A stretch of 64,000 nucleotides of DNA, from assembly GCA_905116865.2 (NCBI GenBank), contig CAJHNH020004602.1, positions 1,165,378 to 1,229,377 on the forward strand, read 5' to 3'. A model generated the notes under the pieces. That model searched no databases. It saw only the letters and a list, made by a program, of their open reading frames with translations, and was not told the origin of the DNA. Positions 63,101-64,000 of the stretch are shown piece after piece. The DNA comes from Candidula unifasciata (taxonomy: Eukaryota; Mollusca; Gastropoda; Stylommatophora; Geomitridae). The position numbers were made by a program, and so were the translations under genes. Position 1 is the first letter of the stretch; each line of letters opens with the position of its first letter.

Positions 63101-63699
63101 CATTCTTTCAATATGCCCCAACCATTTCAGTATTCTATAGATTCGTAAATCTGGTCACTTGGTTGTTGCCGTTCTAACTGTGCATTGTACTTTCATTATC
63201 ACTTGTATACTGTTATGCTAATTTGCATAAAGACAAGGTCGAGTAGTTGAGCCAAAAACATTGTTTACCACGCATACATTTTCAGATGATGCAGTTTTAC
63301 GGGTAGGCCAGCATGTTATCAAATGGTTGCTTTAGTTCAAACTTGAACGAGAATTTTCCAGACTGTTAAGCAAAAATATAATGTTCTAATAAAACTTTTA
63401 TTCTTAGAATATTTATTAAACGTAGTTTTATTTGTCTCTTAGCAATAAGACTCAAAACCCAAGATTTTTGATAATTTTCACAATAAAAGCCAAGAACCCC
63501 AGACGACAACCAAAAAACCCAGATCTTGGGGAAAACCCAGCATTGGCAGCCCTGTCCTTATCTGGTGCCTCGACAACACCTGTTTCACATACAAAGGAAG
63601 AAAAAAATAAAAACAAAACAAGCATAACCTACCCACATTATCCGGGAGAGACTGAGCCTGGCCAAGGTACTGAGACAAGGCTTCATCCAATTTCTGGGC
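40185..63699 (-). CDS. TOP3A: TOP3A, DNA topoisomerase III alpha, C-terminal half (11 exons; 5' part outside window)
   Basis: Type IA topoisomerase that works with BLM and RMI1 to dissolve double Holliday junctions, and also acts in mitochondria. Exons: 63633-63699, 62086-62173, 61416-61515, 59688-59761, 58104-58177, 56996-57598, 54071-54164, 52832-52954, 48844-48953, 43087-43257, 40185-40228; 515 residues plus TAG. Order of domains: KLDEALSQYLG helix at the end of the core; CPRCG/GCSGYPNC zinc ribbon with the WLP motif; a CVAGCDE cysteine pair; a long Ser/Gly/Asn linker; GRF finger 1 (CSCGND, then GRQFYKC and NCNFFLWAD); GRF finger 2 (CKCG, then GRQFYGC and SCNFFQWAD); and a CX2CX4HX4C knuckle at the C-terminus, as in vertebrate TOP3A. 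All ten introns agree in phase. The catalytic tyrosine domain is not in the window. Confidence 0.96.
40875..41010. mobile_element. hAT-like fragment
   Basis: CAGAGCTTCAAAACTTTTCATGC with GAGGACAC, a Charlie-like terminus; truncated. Confidence 0.4.
41011..42089. other. No gene recognised
   Basis: TOP3A last intron. No coding motif or clear repeat recognised. Confidence 0.5.
42090..42118. repeat. A homopolymer, 29 nt
   Basis: Uninterrupted A run immediately before a SINE-A copy. Confidence 0.95.
42128..42302 (-). mobile_element. SINE-A partial copy
   Basis: TTCTTAGCGTTCACTGACAGT, TAAACTCTGGGATAAAGTTC and TGCAGACTGTTAGTTCTGCG; ends at AAAATCCCTAGTCACC. Confidence 0.75.
42310..42400 (+). mobile_element. 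LINE-J 3'-end scrap
   Basis: TGTAGTGTCAACTCTTAACTC matches the LINE-J end (TGTGATGTCAATTCTTGACTC). Confidence 0.45.
42950..43075 (-). mobile_element. SINE-B fragment
   Basis: CTTATCTTCTTCTTTCTCATTC (tail), AACAAGGCGGCTGGCATGG and TTTACAGTTAGGCTGTGATA. Ends within 15 bp of a TOP3A exon. Confidence 0.7.
43087..43257 (-). CDS. TOP3A: TOP3A exon: basic linker plus start of CCHC knuckle
   Basis: Encodes a variable basic linker (APNRKRSAASDNEGGPRQRK, a likely nuclear-localisation signal) and TCGLCGQPG, the first half of the terminal zinc knuckle. Acceptor TTACCCAG, donor GTAATT. Confidence 0.93.
43408..43610. mobile_element. hAT-like fragment
   Basis: GAGCAGGGCTATTCGGTTTA and ATCCGCAGGCTACTTGCTAGG, shared with 8705-8830 and 10868. 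Confidence 0.5.
43820..44105. mobile_element. hAT-like MITE, second copy
   Basis: Diverged match to 36150-36485: TTTTCAACTGATGTGGCAGC, AGAGTAGGTAGTTTTTCCTCT and AGTGGGCCGCTAGTGAGG. Confidence 0.5.
44106..44895. other. No gene recognised
   Basis: TOP3A intron. A weak SINE-C-like GGGTCAACCCTGTCTCAGC lies near 44636. Nothing else. Confidence 0.45.
44896..45075 (-). mobile_element. C run and SINE-A fragment
   Basis: A 14-nt C run (44899-44912), then TTCACCGGCTGAAGCCCC, TTCTGGACTTTAGACTTGTT and GACTTGAGTGTTGCC. Confidence 0.6.
45178..45365 (-). mobile_element. SINE-A partial copy
   Basis: CATTCTTCTTCTTACCATTC (tail), GGCTGTAAACTCC, GAACTTGAGTGTTGTATGC and CTTGCCTCTCAGGCAAATGC. Confidence 0.8.
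45366..46820. other. No gene recognised
   Basis: TOP3A intron, AT-rich. A small imperfect hairpin (CTATCAGGGGAC / CCCCTGATA) lies at 45854-45913. Confidence 0.45.
46821..46959. mobile_element. TTAA-flanked palindromic MITE, 139 bp
   Basis: TTAACTCTTTGAGTCCCA at the left and TTGGGACTCAAAGAGTTAA at the right are near-perfect inverted ends within a TTAA duplication, as in piggyBac-like MITEs. Confidence 0.88.
47155..47412 (-). mobile_element. SINE-A copy with G and GT runs
   Basis: TTGTAAACTTGGGAGGAAAG, TTGGTTCCTCACCTCTCAGA, then a G run of about 23 (47368-47390) turning into TGTGTGTGTG before TCTATTC. The run falls at the same site as the C runs of plus-strand copies. Confidence 0.85.
47530..47735. 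mobile_element. hAT-like MITE
   Basis: ACAGTTTCCCTAACTTTTC at the left and CACAGTTTCGGAATCACTG at the right, with GGTCGCGGCTCCCCGTGGCG inside. Weak inverted termini. Confidence 0.4.
47736..48843. other. No gene recognised; CpG-richer patch
   Basis: TOP3A intron. 47980-48240 has unusually many CG dinucleotides for the surroundings (TTTCGGAAATTTGCGATC, GAAAACGGCGGGAAGG). No frame or known repeat. Confidence 0.4.
48844..48953 (-). CDS. TOP3A: TOP3A exon: end of GRF finger 2
   Basis: Encodes LTVQKQGPNNGRQFYGCSKP and then SCNFFQWADES, matching the second GRF finger of human TOP3A (VQKDGPNKGRQF, CGFFQWVDE). Acceptor TTCCAG, donor GTAAGT. Confidence 0.95.
49299..49600 (-). pseudogene. LINE C-terminal fragment with zinc-finger-like end
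   Basis: The minus frame contains GIEVDSWGKNAMDHVVWRRH and a CYHCGRLF..GFARIT end, matching the terminal (E)DR..WR and CX2C.F zinc-finger segment of a LINE protein family common in molluscs. 5'-truncated; in TOP3A intron. Confidence 0.65.
49601..51190. other. No gene recognised
   Basis: TOP3A intron. ACAGTGACAATAAACCTATG near 50131 looks like a transcript end. No domain recognised. Confidence 0.4.
51340..52690 (+). mobile_element. Jockey-like LINE 3' half with intact RNase H domain
   Basis: From LKQVYTGAVRPVMEYASTAW (end of the reverse transcriptase) to QTGLNV, one frame with a single stop near 51526. The open part at 51845-52672 (275 codons) keeps all RNase H catalytic positions: D of TDGS, E of NFRAEATA, D of ILSDSLS, and H and D of PAHCGIQGNERADEL. 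It ends in the HCHC block (CDCG..TPEHILQYC). CGAACGCAGAAGAAGAACC follows. 5'-truncated, so not autonomous; among the youngest elements here. Confidence 0.92.
52832..52954 (-). CDS. TOP3A: TOP3A exon: linker plus start of GRF finger 2
   Basis: Encodes a polar linker (NRNSFNHPQHRPGSRPSTSE) followed by VQCKCGLPAK, the CxCG that opens GRF finger 2. Acceptor CTCTAG, donor GTAAGT. The next LINE begins only about 140 bp downstream in the intron. Confidence 0.88.
53250..53503 (-). mobile_element. SINE-C copy
   Basis: Reverse complement of the 31498-31782 copy: CCACGCCTTAAGGCGTATAGG, GATGTGGTCAGCATCACGCC, AACGACCTTCAGATCCGC and CGTCTAGCCGCGAAGCC. Confidence 0.88.
53717..53920 (+). mobile_element. SINE-D copy 2, 11-bp target duplication
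   Basis: GTCGGCTCTGTGGCTAAGTTG, then GCCGGGATCGATCCCAGCTG, in which the B box has lost about nine bases relative to copy 1. ATTTCACCAAT flanks both ends (53706-53716, 53921-53931). Confidence 0.92.
54071..54164 (-). CDS. TOP3A: TOP3A exon: end of GRF finger 1
   Basis: Encodes GRQFYKCSGQNGTNCNFFLW and ADENEPQQP, completing the first GRF zinc finger with its GRxFY and FFxW core. Acceptor GTACCAG, donor GTAAGT. Confidence 0.95.
54165..56599. other. No gene recognised
   Basis: TOP3A intron of 2.8 kb. AT-rich, with T runs. No motif recognised on either strand. Confidence 0.5.
56600..56815 (+). mobile_element. SINE-A copy
   Basis: CCTCGTGTGGGTTTCGAGGTC, a GGGGGAGGGGGAG patch, AAGTCGGAGTGCATCTGCCT, GATCTGTAAAATGGATGTGC and a short AATAAGAAGAATGG tail. 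Antisense-free: same region as a TOP3A intron, plus orientation. Confidence 0.85.
56996..57598 (-). CDS. TOP3A: TOP3A exon: long linker plus start of GRF finger 1
   Basis: The largest exon (603 nt, 201 residues). It is a Ser/Asn/Gly/Pro-rich, probably disordered linker ending in GNSSGTG repeats (about 57066-57170), then IVCSCGNDAVILTVRKEGPN, the first half of GRF finger 1. Acceptor TTATTCAG, donor GTACTT. Confidence 0.95.
57066..57170 (-). repeat. Coding tandem repeat in TOP3A linker
   Basis: 18-bp-type units reading GNSSGT/GNISRA in protein (CCAGTACCCGAACTATTG on plus), about five imperfect copies directly before GRF finger 1. Confidence 0.88.
57715..57875 (+). mobile_element. RTE-like LINE 3' scrap with GAT tail
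   Basis: GAGACGTGAGCGCCTGTGCC then GATGATGATGATGATGATC; RTE-style terminus with no intact frame. Confidence 0.45.
58104..58177 (-). CDS. TOP3A: TOP3A exon: CVAGCDE segment
   Basis: Encodes FTGCVAGCDEMLNETLRI, matching CCIGGCDDTLREILDLRF, the second cysteine cluster of TOP3A. Acceptor ATCTTAG, donor GTATTT. Confidence 0.92.
58505..58682. repeat. CATA/ACAC microsatellite
   Basis: Compound ATAC/CATA array with CACACA patches, about 175 bp. Confidence 0.93.
59290..59500 (+). mobile_element. LINE-G 3' end with GAA tail
   Basis: The plus strand encodes VQTDLQTLGVTNW-like sequence, then GAGTGGAGGCAGGTGATATC, GCAATGAACCTCAAGAATGC and GAAGAAGAAGAA. The best plus-strand view of this family's terminus. 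Confidence 0.75.
59688..59761 (-). CDS. TOP3A: TOP3A exon: CQPGPVKKL segment
   Basis: Encodes CQPGPVKKLQFTFRPGNVPV, matching CQPHPVYRLKLKFKRGSLPP of the human protein. Two donors overlap (GTGTAT and GTATGT); only GTATGT keeps the frame into the next exon. Confidence 0.92.
59950..60110 (+). mobile_element. SINE-C scrap
   Basis: TCCCAGACCAAACCAGCCCA, GTACAGGAAATGTTCTTGG and ATGCCCAATAAG parallel the SINE-C body and end; diverged. Confidence 0.45.
60161..60786. repeat. 48-bp minisatellite, about 13 copies
   Basis: Unit GTGGCATCTAGTAAAGGTAA TTTACATGTTTGCTGTTATG TAATAAAT with few substitutions. As 48 is divisible by three and the unit lacks a stop in one frame, it yields a 178-codon plus-strand frame of 16-residue repeats. 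In a TOP3A intron. Confidence 0.97.
60885..61068 (+). mobile_element. SINE-C diverged copy
   Basis: CCATGACAGTGCATTGGCTAG head, TTGGGTCTCAGGTTGAAC, GTAAGGGCGGTCAGCATGAC. Confidence 0.55.
61085..61225 (+). mobile_element. LINE HCHC scrap
   Basis: ATCAACCACATTCTCTACAAG encodes INHILYKCPAFSNL, the histidine-cysteine block at the end of Jockey-like LINE proteins. Confidence 0.5.
61416..61515 (-). CDS. TOP3A: TOP3A exon: zinc ribbon, second half
   Basis: Encodes FYIGCSGYPNCKASIWLPD and then VVQAHVTDEPCHI. The GCSGYPNC cysteine pair and WLPD are diagnostic of the type IA C-terminal zinc finger. Acceptor TTCACAG, donor GTAAGT. Confidence 0.96.
61558..61680. repeat. CA and GA-rich low-complexity tract
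   Basis: CACACACACAGAGGAGGGAAG followed by AGAGA and ACATACAT stretches, adjoining a TOP3A exon. Confidence 0.8.
61681..62085. other. No gene recognised
   Basis: TOP3A intron, AT-rich; nothing identified. Confidence 0.5.
62086..62173 (-). CDS. TOP3A: TOP3A exon: zinc ribbon, first half
   Basis: Encodes GETDNIPSVVMTCPRCGNPM and TLRTKKDGKG, matching CPQC..MVLKTKKNGG of human TOP3A. Acceptor CTTACAG; the donor is G|GTTGGT. Confidence 0.93.
62210..62325 (+). mobile_element. SINE-A 5' fragment with G run
   Basis: GTGTGTGGTTTCGAGGCCTCA, a G run of about 20 with one A, GATCCACTGCACCTTACCATCATGTTGTAAAACTTAATTAGGG. Confidence 0.7.
62326..62865. other. No gene recognised
   Basis: TOP3A intron. TTAACTCTTTGGAGACAACC at 62584 resembles the TTAA-element termini at 31414 and 46821, but has no partner. 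Confidence 0.45.
62870..63175 (-). mobile_element. LINE-G 3' end with GAA tail
   Basis: The minus strand ends CTGAAGAAGAAGAAGAAGATAG after a GGCGGGTGATATCTGCAGCA block. The longest copy of this family terminus in the window. Confidence 0.78.
63176..63632. other. No gene recognised
   Basis: TOP3A intron; A-rich, with AAACCCAGATCTTGGGGAAA-type sequence. Nothing identified. Confidence 0.45.
63633..63699 (-). CDS. TOP3A: TOP3A exon: end of topoisomerase core
   Basis: Encodes AQKLDEALSQYLGQAQSLPD. The KLDEAL(S/A)QY helix directly precedes the zinc ribbon in TOP3A. The donor GTAGG is clear. The acceptor is less sure because the upstream tract is A-rich, so the 5' edge could move by a few codons. 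Confidence 0.82.
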
Positions 63700-64000
63700 C
63701 TATGTTTTTTATATCGAAAACAATATAGGATAATTACCACAAATGAACAAGAAACAAAAAGAGAATACAGTGACTAAAAATATATTTCATACATTAAAAA
63801 GATAAGAAATTAAAGACAATAATTTACCAATCAGTTGAGTTATAGCCATCATCATACCACTCAGGACATTTCCATAAACGCTCCATATCCCATATCCAGC
63901 AGCTAGTGCACAATTTACAGTTACATATACACTCAACACTATTAAATGGTGCAGAAGCATAGACAATAAAGAAACAATTGAAAACATGCTATGAGAAAAC
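63700..64000. other. TOP3A upstream intron; no exon confirmed
   Basis: A minus-strand frame with a GTAAAT donor at about 63827 could be exonic, but its residues do not match TOP3A, so no exon is called. The preceding catalytic-core exons lie outside the window. Confidence 0.4.

Overview
This is animal nuclear DNA: introns with GT/AG junctions, AT-rich intergenic sequence, many microsatellites, and dense SINE, LINE, Penelope, mariner, hAT-like, pogo-like and TTAA-type debris. The retroelement mix (Jockey-like LINEs with an RNase H domain, RTE-like LINEs, tRNA-derived SINEs) and the protein divergence fit a lophotrochozoan, most likely a gastropod mollusc. That assignment is inference; no species marker is present.

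Three conserved cellular genes could be rebuilt exon by exon, with every splice phase agreeing. (1) POLR3D/RPC4, an RNA polymerase III subunit, lies on the minus strand at 24902-9004: ten coding exons, 416 residues, complete from ATG to stop. (2) CBY1 (Chibby) lies on the plus strand at 29568-34675: three coding exons, 129 residues, complete. (3) TOP3A (DNA topoisomerase III alpha) lies on the minus strand at 63699-40185: the last eleven coding exons, 515 residues. They cover the topoisomerase zinc ribbon, two GRF zinc fingers and a terminal CCHC knuckle; the catalytic core lies beyond the right edge. POLR3D and CBY1 diverge, with about 4.7 kb between their start codons. CBY1 and TOP3A converge. 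The three proteins act in separate processes (Pol III transcription, Wnt/cilium biology, recombination-intermediate resolution), and nothing suggests a joint pathway.

Layout: 0-9 kb is repeat-rich DNA with Penelope and Jockey-like LINE remnants; 9-25 kb is POLR3D with transposon-filled introns (two decayed mariners, an RTE LINE end, inverted SINEs); 25-29.5 kb holds an RTE copy split by a MITE and a 0.9-kb foldback element just upstream of CBY1; 29.5-34.7 kb is CBY1, with a decayed retroelement, a TTAA element and four tandem arrays in its introns; 35-40 kb is intergenic SINE/MITE sequence; 40-64 kb is TOP3A, with a Jockey-like LINE 3' half and a 48-bp minisatellite in its introns.

The most unusual signal is a dispersed family of about 300 bp, called SINE-A here, with about a dozen copies in both orientations. 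It ends in GAA repeats like several LINEs in the window, and it carries an internal C/G run that has expanded independently in several copies. Names SINE-A to SINE-E, LINE-J, LINE-G and RTE-1 to RTE-3 are local labels only. No new multi-gene system was found.
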